A stretch of DNA of 64,000 nt, taken from contig NZ_QPHM01000001.1 in NCBI RefSeq assembly GCF_003336245.1, positions 1 through 64,000 of the forward strand, read 5' to 3'. The position numbers were made by a program, and so were the translations under genes. The notes beneath the pieces are model-generated. The model had not been told where the DNA came from and did not search any database. It was given only the letters and a program-made list of their open reading frames with translations. This document shows positions 1 through 9,341 of the stretch, in pieces; the first letter of the stretch is position 1, and every line of letters begins with the position of its first letter. The DNA is from Haloplanus salinus (GTDB lineage Archaea > Halobacteriota > Halobacteria > Halobacteriales > Haloferacaceae).

Positions 1-1725
1 ATGACAGACGTTGCCTCACTCAGACCGGCTCTGGCCGTCGCCATCGCGGCGGTCGCCGTCGTACCGATCCTCGCCTCCGCTCGCCGACCGAACGTCCGCG
101 AGGGGTGGACCGTCCTCGCGGCGGTGAGTGCCTTCGCCGTCGTCGCCAGCATGCTCCCCGCCGCCATCTCGGGGACGACGTACGTCTCCTCGCTCGGGAC
201 GCTGGTCGACGGCGTCGAACTCTCCCTGCAGGCCGACCCGCTCGGTCTCCTCTTCGGCACCGTCGCCAGCCTGCTCTGGCTGATCACGAGTTTCTACAGC
301 GTCGGCTACATGCGCGGCCTCTCCGAACACGCCCAGACCCGCTACTTCGCCGCCTTCGCCGCGAGCGTCGCCGCCGCCCTCGGCGTCGCCTTCGCCGCCA
401 ACCTCGTCACCATCTTCGTCTTCTACGAACTGTTGACGGTGGCGACGTACCCGCTCGTCACCCACGACGAGACGGCCGAAGCCCGCGCCGCCGGGCGGAA
501 GTACTTGGCCTACACCTTCGGCGGTGGCGTCGCCGTCCTCGCCGGGACGGTGCTGGTCGCCACGATGACCGGCACCACGGCGTTCACCCCCGGCGGCATC
601 GCCGGCCTCGCCGAGGCCGACCCGCTGCTCGCGCGGGCGGCCTTCGTCCTCCTCGTCTCCGGCTTCGGCGTCAAGGCGGCGCTCATGCCGCTTCACTCGT
701 GGCTCCCCGACGCGATGGTGGCCCCGACGCCCGTCTCCGGGCTGCTCCACGCCGTCGCCGTCGTCAAGAGCGGCATCTTCGGCATCGCGCGCGTCCTGCT
801 GGACGTCTTCGGCGTCGACCTCACGGGGTCGCTCGGCATGGGCCTCCCGCTGGCCGTCGTCGCCGCCGCCACGCTCTTGATCGCTAGCGTCATCGCGCTT
901 CGACAGGACAACCTCAAGCGACGGCTCGCGTACTCGACCGTCTCACAGCTCTCCTACATCGTCCTCGGCCTCGCCATTCTCGATCCAACCGCCGTCGTCG
1001 GCGGCCTCCTCCACATCCCGGCCCACGCGTTCATGAAGCTCACCCTGTTCTTTACCGCGGGCGCCATCCACGTCGAGACCCACACCGACGACATCAGCGA
1101 GATGGCGGGCATCGGCAAACGGATGCCACTGACCATGCTCGCGTTCGGCGTCGCCGCGGCTGGGATGGCGGGCATCCCCCTCGTCGCCGGCTTCGTCAGC
1201 AAGTGGTACCTCCTCATCGGGAGCGTGAGCGCCGGGCAGAGCGTCTTCGCCGTCGTCCTCCTGCTCTCGGGCGTCCTCAACATCGCGTACTTCTGGCCGG
1301 TCTTCTACCAGGCGTTCTTCGAGAGCGAGGACGCCGCCGACGCCAAACCGCTGATCGAGTTCCCCCTCGGCGGTGAGGAGTGGTCGATCCGGCCCGAGAC
1401 GACGGCGCCGGAGCCCGATCCGGTGACGGATGGGGGTCCCGCGACCGAAGGGAGCGGGACCTCGTCGGATCGGAGATCCGACGGTGGTCCCACGAGCGAA
1501 GCGAGTGGGGATCACGACGACCACGACCACCATCACCACGGCGGCCCGCCCGCCGACGGCTGGGAGCGCCGCGGCTGGCGCGGCGGCGAGAGCACGTGGT
1601 TCATGCTCGGCCCCATCCTCGCGGCCATGACGGGCGCCGTCGTCCTCGGGGTCATCCCGCGGACCGCGGTCTTTCTCCGGCTGATCGAGGTCATCGTCGC
1701 CGCGGCGACGGGGGTGAGCGTCTGA
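1..1725 (+). CDS. mnhD: Mrp/NuoM-type proton-translocating antiporter subunit D
   Basis: A 574-residue polytopic membrane protein of the proton-conducting antiporter family shared by Mrp Na+/H+ antiporters and complex I (NuoL/M/N). The conserved glutamate lies in FYELLTVATYPLV (E143), and the lysine and loop motif GFGVKAALMPLHSWLPDA spans about residues 221-238. The next gene starts within the stop codon (TGATG), so the two are co-translated, probably as the end of an Mrp operon whose earlier subunits lie outside the window. Residues about 479-517, before the last membrane segment, form an odd hydrophilic insert: a Gly/Ser/Asp stretch encoded by three DNA hairpins, followed by a His-rich run. 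The ATG is the first base of the window, so a start further upstream cannot be excluded. Confidence 0.85.
   Translation: MTDVASLRPALAVAIAAVAVVPILASARRPNVREGWTVLAAVSAFAVVASMLPAAISGTTYVSSLGTLVDGVELSLQADPLGLLFGTVASLLWLITSFYSVGYMRGLSEHAQTRYFAAFAASVAAALGVAFAANLVTIFVFYELLTVATYPLVTHDETAEARAAGRKYLAYTFGGGVAVLAGTVLVATMTGTTAFTPGGIAGLAEADPLLARAAFVLLVSGFGVKAALMPLHSWLPDAMVAPTPVSGLLHAVAVVKSGIFGIARVLLDVFGVDLTGSLGMGLPLAVVAAATLLIASVIALRQDNLKRRLAYSTVSQLSYIVLGLAILDPTAVVGGLLHIPAHAFMKLTLFFTAGAIHVETHTDDISEMAGIGKRMPLTMLAFGVAAAGMAGIPLVAGFVSKWYLLIGSVSAGQSVFAVVLLLSGVLNIAYFWPVFYQAFFESEDAADAKPLIEFPLGGEEWSIRPETTAPEPDPVTDGGPATEGSGTSSDRRSDGGPTSEASGDHDDHDHHHHGGPPADGWERRGWRGGESTWFMLGPILAAMTGAVVLGVIPRTAVFLRLIEVIVAAATGVSV
1435..1509. 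repeat. cluster of three short inverted repeats inside a coding region
   Basis: Three hairpins follow each other in frame within the antiporter gene. Stem GGTCCCGC/GCGGGACC spans 1435-1461, CGTCGGATC/GATCCGACG spans 1463-1483, and CCCAC/GTGGG spans 1489-1509 with an inner GC-GAA-GC mini-hairpin. They encode the non-conserved linker before the His-rich run. This looks like a small palindromic repeat element tolerated in a cytoplasmic or periplasmic loop. Confidence 0.7.
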
Positions 1726-3473
1726 TGGTGACGCCCCTGACCGCCGTACCGCCCGTCGTGCTCGTCCTCGCCGCGGCACTCGCTGCGGGGCTGTCCGGGG
1801 ACCGCCGCCGCCTCGGTCACCTCGTCGGCGGCGGCGTCGCGGCCCTCGTCACCGTCTGGATCTGGATCGTCCCTCCGGGGACGCATCTCACGGGACAGCT
1901 GTTCGGCTTCGACGCCGTCTTCTTCGCCGTCGACCCCTTCTCGCGGGTCGTCGGCCTCGTCTTCGCGTTCATCGCGGCCGTCGCCGTCGGCTACTCGTGG
2001 GCGACGGGCGCGGAGAGCAAGCAAACCGCCTATGCGCTCACGTACGTCGGCTCCAGCCTCGGCGCCGTCTTCGCCGGCGACTGGTTGACTCTGGTCGTCT
2101 GGTGGGAGTTGATGGCGGTCACCAGTACGATTCTGGTCTGGGACTACGGCGGCAAGGCCGTCCGGGCGGGCTTCCGGTACGCCATCCTCCACGGCATCGG
2201 CGGCAGCCTCGTCCTCGCGGCCATCGCGTGGCACTACGTCGAGGTCGGCTCCTTCCTCTTTACCGCTTCCGAGGGCATGGTCGGGACGGTTCCGCAACTG
2301 CTGGCGGCCATCGGCATCGGCGTCAACGTCGGCTTCATCGGTCTGCACGCGTGGCTGCCCGACACCTACCCCCGCCCCCACATCGCGGCCAGCGTCTTCC
2401 TCTGTGTCTACACGACGAAGACGGGCGTCTACGCCATGTACCGCGCGTTCCCCGAGGGACACCTCTGGATCGCCTACATGGGTGGCGCGATGGCCGTCTT
2501 CGGCGCCGCCGCCGCACTCCTCCAGAACGACATGCGCCGCCTGCTCTCCTATCACATCCAGTCGCAGGTGGGCTACATGGTCGCGGGCGTCGGCATCGGC
2601 TCCGCGCTGGCGCAGGCGGGCGCGTTCGGCCACGTCTTCAACCACATCCTCTACAAGAGCCTCCTGTTCATGACGGCCGGTGCCGTCATCTACAGCACCG
2701 GCGAGGAGAACCTCAAATATCTGGGTGGCCTCGCGCGGAAGATGCCCGTCACCGCCGCGGCCTTTAGCATCGCCGCGCTCTCCATCGCCGGCTTCCCCGG
2801 CTTCAACGGCTTCGTCAGCAAGGGCATCGTCATCTCCGCCAGCCACTACACGTTCGTGAAGGGACCGCTCGTCGTCGGCGACTTCTACACGCTCGAACTC
2901 CTGCTTCTCATCGGCGGCGTCGGCACCTTCCTCTCTTTCATCAAGTTCGGGTACTACGCCTTCCTCCACGGGCCGTACGAGGGCGACGCCGTGACGCCCG
3001 CGCCGCGGCCACAACAGGTCGCGATGCTGCTCGTCGCGGCGCTGTGCGTGTTCTACGGCGTCTTCGACGGGGCGTTGTTCGGCCTGCTGCCGTTCGACGT
3101 GACCGACGGGGGCGTCGTCGACCACGTCTACGTCACCTACACCGTCCCCCACGTCGTCGAGGGCCTCGCACTCGCGGCGGCGGGCGTCGTCGGCTTCGCA
3201 CTCCTGAAAAAGCCCCTGTCGAAGGTGGGGCGGGTGCCGGACGTAGACGCGGGCTACAACCCGCTAGCTTTCTACGGGACCCGTACCCTCGTCCACGGCG
3301 TGACGGAGACGTACGCCGCGGTGGATCGGGCCGCCGTCGCGACGGCGAACGCCGCCGCCGACGTTCGTGCCGACCCCGAGATGCTCTCGCGGTACCGCGC
3401 CAACATCGGCGGGAGTATCTTCATCCTGATGATCGTCCTCGGCGGCGTGCTCGCGTTGCTGGGCATCGTGTAG
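1725..3473 (+). CDS. second Mrp/NuoL-type proton-translocating antiporter subunit (D-like)
   Basis: A 582-residue polytopic membrane protein of the same antiporter superfamily as the gene before it. It shows the [14 protein letters not shown] segment with the conserved membrane glutamate, [16 protein letters not shown], and [17 protein letters not shown]. The C-terminal part resembles the end of MrpA/NuoL-like chains. The ATG overlaps the preceding TGA by one base. Two consecutive D-like subunits are common in haloarchaeal Mrp loci, and the likely role is cation/proton exchange across the cell membrane. Whether it is best called subunit A- or D-like needs a tree. Confidence 0.83.
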   Translation: MVTPLTAVPPVVLVLAAALAAGLSGDRRRLGHLVGGGVAALVTVWIWIVPPGTHLTGQLFGFDAVFFAVDPFSRVVGLVFAFIAAVAVGYSWATGAESKQTAYALTYVGSSLGAVFAGDWLTLVVWWELMAVTSTILVWDYGGKAVRAGFRYAILHGIGGSLVLAAIAWHYVEVGSFLFTASEGMVGTVPQLLAAIGIGVNVGFIGLHAWLPDTYPRPHIAASVFLCVYTTKTGVYAMYRAFPEGHLWIAYMGGAMAVFGAAAALLQNDMRRLLSYHIQSQVGYMVAGVGIGSALAQAGAFGHVFNHILYKSLLFMTAGAVIYSTGEENLKYLGGLARKMPVTAAAFSIAALSIAGFPGFNGFVSKGIVISASHYTFVKGPLVVGDFYTLELLLLIGGVGTFLSFIKFGYYAFLHGPYEGDAVTPAPRPQQVAMLLVAALCVFYGVFDGALFGLLPFDVTDGGVVDHVYVTYTVPHVVEGLALAAAGVVGFALLKKPLSKVGRVPDVDAGYNPLAFYGTRTLVHGVTETYAAVDRAAVATANAAADVRADPEMLSRYRANIGGSIFILMIVLGGVLALLGIV

Positions 3474-3502
3474 GCCGGCCGACGAACCATCATATCGCCA
3501 CC

Positions 3503-3509
3503 TTTTATT
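3503..3509 (+). promoter_or_regulatory. TATA box of the hpt-like gene
   Basis: TTTTATT is centred 26 bases before the ATG at 3532. This spacing gives a leaderless or nearly leaderless haloarchaeal transcript. Confidence 0.6.
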
Positions 3510-3531
3510 CTCGACGCTCGGTACGGTCGAC

Positions 3532-4098
3532 ATGGACCAGTTGCGGCAGTCGCTTCTCGACGCGCCGATCATCGAGAAAGGGGACTACGAGTATTTCGTC
3601 CACCCGGTCAGCGACGGGGTGCCGATGCTCCGCCCCGAACTCCTGCGTGAAATCGTCATCAAAATCATCCGCAAGGCGGACTTGGAAGACGTGGACAAGA
3701 TCGTCACGCCGGCGGCGATGGGCATTCACATCTCCACCGCCGTCTCGCTGATGACCGACATTCCGCTCGTCGTCATCCGCAAGCGCCAGTACGGCCTCGA
3801 CGGCGAGGTGTCGCTGGCCGCCCAGACCGGCTACTCCGAGAGCGAGATGTACATCAACGACGTCGGCGCGGGCGACCGAGTGCTCGTCCTCGACGACGTG
3901 CTCTCGACCGGCGGGACGATGAAGGCCATCCTCGACGCCCTCGAACACATCGGGGCGGCGGTCATCGACGTGGTGGCGGTGATCAAGAAAGCGGGGCCGA
4001 ACGAACTCGACGACGCGGGCTACAGCGTCAAGACGCTGATCAACGTCAGCGTCGAGGACGGCGACGTCGTCATCACCGACCCACACGGCGACGGCTAG
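3532..4098 (+). CDS. hpt: HGPRTase-like purine phosphoribosyltransferase
   Basis: A 188-residue type I phosphoribosyltransferase. The PRPP-binding loop [14 protein letters not shown] (about residues 117-130) is the family signature, with hydrophobic residues before two acidic residues and a Thr-Gly-Gly turn. The length and N-terminal region fit the archaeal hypoxanthine/guanine phosphoribosyltransferase-like family, which salvages purine bases to nucleotides in the cytoplasm. The gene stands alone behind its own TATA box. Some haloarchaeal paralogs of this family have uncertain base specificity, so adenine or another base remains possible. Confidence 0.85.
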   Translation: MDQLRQSLLDAPIIEKGDYEYFVHPVSDGVPMLRPELLREIVIKIIRKADLEDVDKIVTPAAMGIHISTAVSLMTDIPLVVIRKRQYGLDGEVSLAAQTGYSESEMYINDVGAGDRVLVLDDVLSTGGTMKAILDALEHIGAAVIDVVAVIKKAGPNELDDAGYSVKTLINVSVEDGDVVITDPHGDG

Positions 4099-4143
4099 CC
4101 ACCGACCCCGCCGTCGTCAGGCGGTTCTTCGACGACCGATGGG

Positions 4144-4149
4144 TATTAG
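4144..4149 (+). promoter_or_regulatory. TATA box of the peptide ABC operon
   Basis: TATTAG is centred about 27 bases before the ATG at 4174. It probably drives the whole 4174-10888 transporter operon. Confidence 0.5.
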
Positions 4150-4173
4150 TGCGCACCGCCGTTTTGGAGACGT

Positions 4174-6024
4174 ATGCCGTCTGGTAACGACCGTCGAAGC
4201 GACTGGGGCACGGCAGGTCGCCGGGGACGACGCGACGTGCTGAAGCTCATCGGCGCGACGGGGGTCGCCGGACTCGCTGGCTGTTCGGGGAACGGAAGCG
4301 GCGGTGACGGGGGCAGCACCGACCGGAGCGTCCAGGGGACGTACGTCTCGGCGTCGAGCGTCGACGCGCAGTCGCTCAACTGGCTCACCATCGCCGACGC
4401 CACCTCCGGATCGTACGTCACCGCCACCCTCGACGGAACGTGGGCGATCAAACCGAACCGCGAGATCTTCCCGCTGTGGGCCGACTACTCGACCGACGAC
4501 GGCCGCGTCTACGAAATCGAACTCCGGGAGAACCTGGAGTGGGGCGCGGGCTACGGGGAGATGACCGCCGAGGACTGGGTGTACATGATCAAGAACGTCT
4601 TCCAGGCCCGGCCCAACTGGAGTGGCTACCCCAACGCCGACGCGTGGTTCCGGGTGAATCCGGACTCCGGGGAACGCGAACCCCTCCCCGTCGAGCGGAC
4701 GGGGACCCGGACGTTCGAGATCAGCCTGTTCGAGGTCGACCCCTCGTTCCCGTTCAAGCCCGTCCTGTGGCGCCAGCAGTGCATCCCCAAGGGCATCTTG
4801 GAGAAGTACGTCCCGGAGCAGGACACGGAAGGACTGCAGCAGGACGAGGAACTCAACACGCTGGCCTATACGGGGAATCTGGGCCCCTACAGCTACGACG
4901 AGTGGGAGCGCTCGGCCCGGTACACCGTCACCCGAAACGACGACTACTACCTGCAGGACGTCGACGGGGTGCCCGAACGGTTCGGGGAGACCCCCTACTT
5001 CGACCAGCAGGTCGTGCGCGTCATCAGCGAGGAGAGCACGCGCCTCGGCGCCTTGGAATCGGGCGAAGTCGACTCGTCGGGCATCCCACCGGACAAAGCC
5101 ACCCGGTTCGAGAACCTGCCGAACGTCAACGTCAACGTCACGCCCCAGCCGTACGCCCGCATCATCGTCTACAACATGCGGGCCAACGGGTGGGAGCCGT
5201 TCCGCTCGAAGGCCGTCAGGCAGGCGCTCGGTTTCGCCGTCGACAAGGAGACCATCGTCGGCAACGTCCTCAGGGGGTACGGACAGGTGGCCCAGACCAT
5301 GCAGCCGAAGTGGTCGCAGTGGTACGACGACAGCGAGGTGACGGAGTTCGGCGTCGGCGACCGGTACGGACCGGAGCGGACCCGCTCCGCGCTGGAGTCG
5401 GCGCTCTCCGGTACGGAGTACGCCTACGACGGCGAACGCCTCGTCGACGGCTCGGGCGAGCAGGTCGCCCTCTCCATCTACTACGACTCCGGCCAACCGA
5501 CCGAGGGGACCATCGCCGAGTTCGTCGCCCAAGAGTTCTCGGAGAACGCCGGCATCGACGTTCGACCCGAAGCCGTTTCGTCGTCGACGTTCCAGAGCAA
5601 CTACGTCCAGACGTCGACGCCGGAGGGGACGGAGCCGGAGTGGACCGCGGGCGTCTTCAACGGCGGCCCGCGCGACGTGGCCACCAGCGCCAAGCCGTGG
5701 GACATGTCGATCAACCTCCAGTTCAACACCTACCCGTTCACCCCCGCCTCCAGCAAGGGCTTTTTCGAGGAGCGCGGCGGCATCAACTACTACGGCTACT
5801 ACCCCGAGGAGGACATCGCGTCGCTGTACGAGCAGGCGACGGCGACCACCGAGGAGGAGCGCCGGACGGAACTGTTCGGCGAGGCGTTCGGCCTCATCAG
5901 CGAGGAACAGCCCTTCGGCTTCCTCGCGATGCCGTCCAGCGTGAGCGGCTACGCCGAGAACGTCCGCGGCTACGACGAGGAGTTCAACACTGGCTGGGAC
6001 TCCCAGACGTGGTATTTCGCATGA
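4174..6024 (+). CDS. dppA: oligopeptide/dipeptide ABC transporter substrate-binding lipoprotein
   Basis: A 616-residue extracytoplasmic solute-binding protein of the SBP family 5 (peptide/nickel) type. The N terminus carries a twin-arginine signal (RRDVLKLIG, about 19-27) and a lipobox LAGC with Cys37, so it is exported folded by Tat and anchored by a lipid, as usual in haloarchaea. A low-complexity Gly/Ser linker follows the cysteine. The body has typical family-5 features such as RQALGFAVDKETIVGNV. It heads an operon with two permeases and two ATPases of the same transporter class. The ligand, peptide or another small molecule, cannot be told from sequence. Confidence 0.9.
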   Translation: MPSGNDRRSDWGTAGRRGRRDVLKLIGATGVAGLAGCSGNGSGGDGGSTDRSVQGTYVSASSVDAQSLNWLTIADATSGSYVTATLDGTWAIKPNREIFPLWADYSTDDGRVYEIELRENLEWGAGYGEMTAEDWVYMIKNVFQARPNWSGYPNADAWFRVNPDSGEREPLPVERTGTRTFEISLFEVDPSFPFKPVLWRQQCIPKGILEKYVPEQDTEGLQQDEELNTLAYTGNLGPYSYDEWERSARYTVTRNDDYYLQDVDGVPERFGETPYFDQQVVRVISEESTRLGALESGEVDSSGIPPDKATRFENLPNVNVNVTPQPYARIIVYNMRANGWEPFRSKAVRQALGFAVDKETIVGNVLRGYGQVAQTMQPKWSQWYDDSEVTEFGVGDRYGPERTRSALESALSGTEYAYDGERLVDGSGEQVALSIYYDSGQPTEGTIAEFVAQEFSENAGIDVRPEAVSSSTFQSNYVQTSTPEGTEPEWTAGVFNGGPRDVATSAKPWDMSINLQFNTYPFTPASSKGFFEERGGINYYGYYPEEDIASLYEQATATTEEERRTELFGEAFGLISEEQPFGFLAMPSSVSGYAENVRGYDEEFNTGWDSQTWYFA

Positions 6025-6130
6025 GCGGCGTTCGGACCGGTGCGTCCGGACCGCCGGTTCGAGGGGACGACGCGCCCCTCGCCGCCGGGAGACGGGTGGT
6101 GCGTAGCGGAGGTCGATCCGGCCGGTGAGC

Positions 6131-7099
6131 ATGCGCTGGTACGTGGTTCGGCGGGTCGTGTGGGCCGTCGTCGCCACGTTTCTCATCCTCTCGATCACGT
6201 GGGGGCTGCTCGCAATCACGCCGAACCCGGCGGCGGAGCAGATGCAGTTCCAAGCGGCCGCTAGCGGCGGGTCCGCCGAGGCCGCTCAAGAGGCCTTCGA
6301 GGCCCGGCGCGGCCTCGACCGCTCGGCGTGGGATCGGTACCGCGAGTACATGACTAACATGGCGACGCTCAACTGGGGTTGGTCACAGAGCCGCTCCCAG
6401 CCCGTCATCGACGCCATCGCCAGCGCCCTCCCCTACACCGCGGTCTACTCCGTGCCGACGACGATACTCTCCATTCTGGTCGGCCTCTCCATCGGCCTCT
6501 ACTCCGCGACCCACCAGTACACGCGGACCGACTACGCCGCCACCTTCTTGGCTTTCTTCGGCTACGCCATCCCCAATTTCTGGTTCGGGATCATCCTCCT
6601 CCTCGTGTTCGGCGTCCAGCTCGGCTGGTTCCCGGTCGTCTTCGACTCCGACCTCCCCTTCTTCAGCTTGGGGATGGCGCGACAGCTCGTCCTCCCCGTC
6701 GTCGTTCTCGTCACCGGCACCATCGCGGGCATCATGCGCTACTCGCGGGCGGAGGCCCTAGAGTACGTCGAAGCCGAGTTCGTCAAGACGGCCAAATCGA
6801 AGGGGGCCGACGGCTACCGCATCCTCACCCGACACGTCCTCCGCCCGGCGGCGGTGCCGCTGATGACGATCCTCGTCGGCGATATCCTCGGCATCTTCCT
6901 CGCGGCCTCGTATCTCGTCGAGGTGGTCTTCGGCATTCCGGGACTCGGCCAACTGTCGTACAACGCCATCATCGCACAGGACACCTCCCTCGTGCTGGGA
7001 ACGACGCTCATCTTCACCTTCATCTCGGTGATCGGCAACCTGATACAGGACGTGGCGTACACCGTCCTCGACCCACGGATCGACTACGGTGATCGCTGA
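6131..7099 (+). CDS. dppB: peptide ABC transporter permease, DppB type
   Basis: A 322-residue inner-membrane permease beginning with the characteristic MRWYVVRRVVWAVV first segment. The EAA-like loop region YVKTAKSKGADG-type sequence (VKTAKSKGADGYRILTRHVL) is in the C-terminal half and contacts the ATPase. A GTG six bases upstream (6125) could be used instead of ATG; the ATG is chosen because it fits the family N terminus. It lies 106 bases behind the binding-protein gene, and its stop overlaps the ATG of the next permease. Confidence 0.9.
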   Translation: MRWYVVRRVVWAVVATFLILSITWGLLAITPNPAAEQMQFQAAASGGSAEAAQEAFEARRGLDRSAWDRYREYMTNMATLNWGWSQSRSQPVIDAIASALPYTAVYSVPTTILSILVGLSIGLYSATHQYTRTDYAATFLAFFGYAIPNFWFGIILLLVFGVQLGWFPVVFDSDLPFFSLGMARQLVLPVVVLVTGTIAGIMRYSRAEALEYVEAEFVKTAKSKGADGYRILTRHVLRPAAVPLMTILVGDILGIFLAASYLVEVVFGIPGLGQLSYNAIIAQDTSLVLGTTLIFTFISVIGNLIQDVAYTVLDPRIDYGDR

Positions 7100-8274
7100 T
7101 GGCGGGGGGTACCGACACGACCGACACCTTCGAATCGGTCGACTGGGAGGAGACGGGAAGCCGGCTGTCGACGCTCTCGCGGCGCGACCGCGGCGCGCTC
7201 GCCGCCGGCCTCGCCCTCGTCGCCGCCTTCCTGTACGACTATCTTCTCTTACCGGCGAGCCGCCCGACGGTCACGGTCCCCGTCGAGTGGAACGTCACGC
7301 AACTCGACTGGCTGTTCGTGACGACGTTGCTCGCGCTCCTCTTTTACGTCGCCGTCCCGCTCTACGGCAACCGGCGGCTGACCGCGTACTACTGGCGGGA
7401 GTTCAAGAAAAACCGGCTGGCCGTCCTGAGTCTCGCGTACCTGCTCGTCGTCTTCGCCATCGGCGTCGTCGGTCCCCTCCTGTTGGAGAAGCCGACGCTA
7501 GCGCTCGACCAGGCCCACCAGCCGCCGGCTTACCTCAGCGTGGACTCGGCAGTGCCGGCGAACTGTCTCGGCGAGGTCGTCGACGGCCGCTGTCGGGGGA
7601 CGATGGCCCACCCGCTCGGCACCACGGGCGACGGCAAGGACATCCTCGTCCTCGTCATCTACGGGATGCAGGTGAGCATGAAGGTGGGGCTCATCTCCAC
7701 CTTGCTGGTGGTCACCATCGGCACGACCGTCGGCACCGTCGCCGCCTACGGGAGCGGCCTCGTCGACGAACTCCTCATGCGCTACGTCGACATCCAACTG
7801 GTCTTTCCCGCCTTCTTCCTCTATCTCCTGCTCACCTACCTCTTCGGCGGAAGCCTGTTCATGTTCATCGTCATCTTCGGGCTGACGGGGTGGGGCTCCA
7901 TCGCGCGACTCGTCCGCTCCGAGGCCCTCCAGCGCGCCGAGGAGGAGTACATCACCGCCGCCCGGAGCGCCGGCGCGGGCACGCTCTACGTGATCCGCCG
8001 CCATCTCGTCCCCAACGTCTCGAACAGCGTCATCACGGCGGCGACCCTGCTCATCCCGGGCTTCATCCTCTTCGAGGCGTCCCTCTCCTTTCTCTCGCTC
8101 GGCGACCCGACCGTCCCCTCGTGGGGACAAGTCATCGCCACCGGGCGGAGCGACCTCTCGACGGCGTGGTGGATCTCGACGTTCCCCGGCGTCTTCCTCT
8201 TTACGACCATCCTCGCGTTCAACTTCATGGGCGATGCGCTCCGTGACGCACTCGACCCCCGACAGGAGACATGA
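7099..8274 (+). CDS. dppC: peptide ABC transporter permease, DppC type, with N-terminal extension
   Basis: A 391-residue permease, longer than the roughly 300 residues usual for DppC/OppC. The first 100 residues add about two extra hydrophobic segments (near 31-50 and 73-90) before the normal start of the family near WREFKKNRLAVLSL. The EAA loop is at YITAARSAGAGTLYVIRRHL. The segment between TM1 and the transport domain contains two cysteines in a short extracytoplasmic loop (NCLGEVVDGRCRG). The ATG overlaps the stop of dppB, and the stop overlaps the ATG of dppD. Confidence 0.9.
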   Translation: MAGGTDTTDTFESVDWEETGSRLSTLSRRDRGALAAGLALVAAFLYDYLLLPASRPTVTVPVEWNVTQLDWLFVTTLLALLFYVAVPLYGNRRLTAYYWREFKKNRLAVLSLAYLLVVFAIGVVGPLLLEKPTLALDQAHQPPAYLSVDSAVPANCLGEVVDGRCRGTMAHPLGTTGDGKDILVLVIYGMQVSMKVGLISTLLVVTIGTTVGTVAAYGSGLVDELLMRYVDIQLVFPAFFLYLLLTYLFGGSLFMFIVIFGLTGWGSIARLVRSEALQRAEEEYITAARSAGAGTLYVIRRHLVPNVSNSVITAATLLIPGFILFEASLSFLSLGDPTVPSWGQVIATGRSDLSTAWWISTFPGVFLFTTILAFNFMGDALRDALDPRQET

Positions 8275-9341
8275 CCGAACCACTGCTCTCGATCCGCGAC
8301 CTGCGAACCGTCTTCCACACCGACGAGGGCCTCGTCCGCGCCGTCGACGGCGTGAGCTTCGACGTGGGTCGCGGCGAGACGGTCTGTCTCGTCGGCGAGT
8401 CCGGGAGCGGCAAGACCGTCACCGGCGAGTCGATCACCCGTCTCATCCGGACGCCACCCGGAGAGGTCGCGGACGGGCAGATCGTCTTCGACGGCCGCGA
8501 TCTGGCGACGCTCGCCGACGACGACCTGCGCGACCTCCGTGGCGACCGCATCGCACACGTCTTCCAGAACCCACAGGGGGCACTCAACCCGGTCTACACC
8601 GTCGGCTGGCAGATCGTCGAGGCCATCCTGCTCCACGAGGACCTCCCCAAGGCGGAGGCACGCGCCCGCGGGGTCGACCTGCTCGATCGGGTCGGCATCC
8701 CCGAGGCGACCCGCCGGTTCGACGACTACCCCCACGAGTTCTCCGGCGGGATGAAACAGCGGGTAGCGCTGGCGATGGCGCTCGCCACCAACCCCGACCT
8801 CCTGATCGCCGACGAGCCGACGACGGCGCTCGACGTGACAATCCAGAACCAGATCCTCGGTCTCCTCGGGGAGTTACAGGACGAGTTCGATATGAGTATC
8901 CTCCTCATCACCCACGACCTCGGTGTGGTCGCCGAGGTAGCGGACCGCGTCGTCGTCATGTACGCGGGCAAGGTGATGGAACGCGGCGACGTCTTCGACG
9001 TGTTCGAGCGACCGTCCCACCCCTACACCCGCGCGCTCCTCGACTGCCTGCCGGGGCGGGGGGACGCCGGCGCTCGCTCCATCGGCGGCAAACTCCCGCC
9101 GCCGACCGACCCGCCCGAGGGGTGTCGGTTCCACCCGCGGTGTGAACACGCCGTCGACGCCTGTCGGCGGGGCGAGCAACCCCCCGACTACGCCGTCGAC
9201 GGCGACGACGACCACGTCGTCTCCTGTGTCCACTACGAGCCCGGCGGCGACCCGTCGGTAGTTCGGGGCGAAGAGGCAGTCCCGGCCGACGGCGGGCGGC
9301 CGGTCGGGGACGGCGCCGAAGACGAGGGGGACGACGGATGA
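8271..9341 (+). CDS. dppD: peptide ABC transporter ATP-binding protein, DppD type
   Basis: A 356-residue ABC ATPase. Walker A GESGSGKT is at about 42-49, the signature FSGGMKQRVALAMALA near 157, and Walker B LLIADEPTTALDV near 176, with the switch histidine in LLITHDLGVVAE. The C terminus has the oligopeptide-type cysteine motif GCRFHPRCEHAVDAC, which in this family can bind an iron-sulfur or other metal site. It overlaps dppC by four bases (ATGA) and the following gene by four bases, so the subunits are translationally coupled. It energises uptake with the second ATPase. Confidence 0.92.
   Translation: MTEPLLSIRDLRTVFHTDEGLVRAVDGVSFDVGRGETVCLVGESGSGKTVTGESITRLIRTPPGEVADGQIVFDGRDLATLADDDLRDLRGDRIAHVFQNPQGALNPVYTVGWQIVEAILLHEDLPKAEARARGVDLLDRVGIPEATRRFDDYPHEFSGGMKQRVALAMALATNPDLLIADEPTTALDVTIQNQILGLLGELQDEFDMSILLITHDLGVVAEVADRVVVMYAGKVMERGDVFDVFERPSHPYTRALLDCLPGRGDAGARSIGGKLPPPTDPPEGCRFHPRCEHAVDACRRGEQPPDYAVDGDDDHVVSCVHYEPGGDPSVVRGEEAVPADGGRPVGDGAEDEGDDG

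Noticed and set aside
4117-6219. 700-codon open frame on the minus strand opposite the peptide-binding protein
   Set aside because: High-GC antisense frame; the plus strand has a Tat lipoprotein with clear family features. Its protein sequence is low in complexity and matches nothing.
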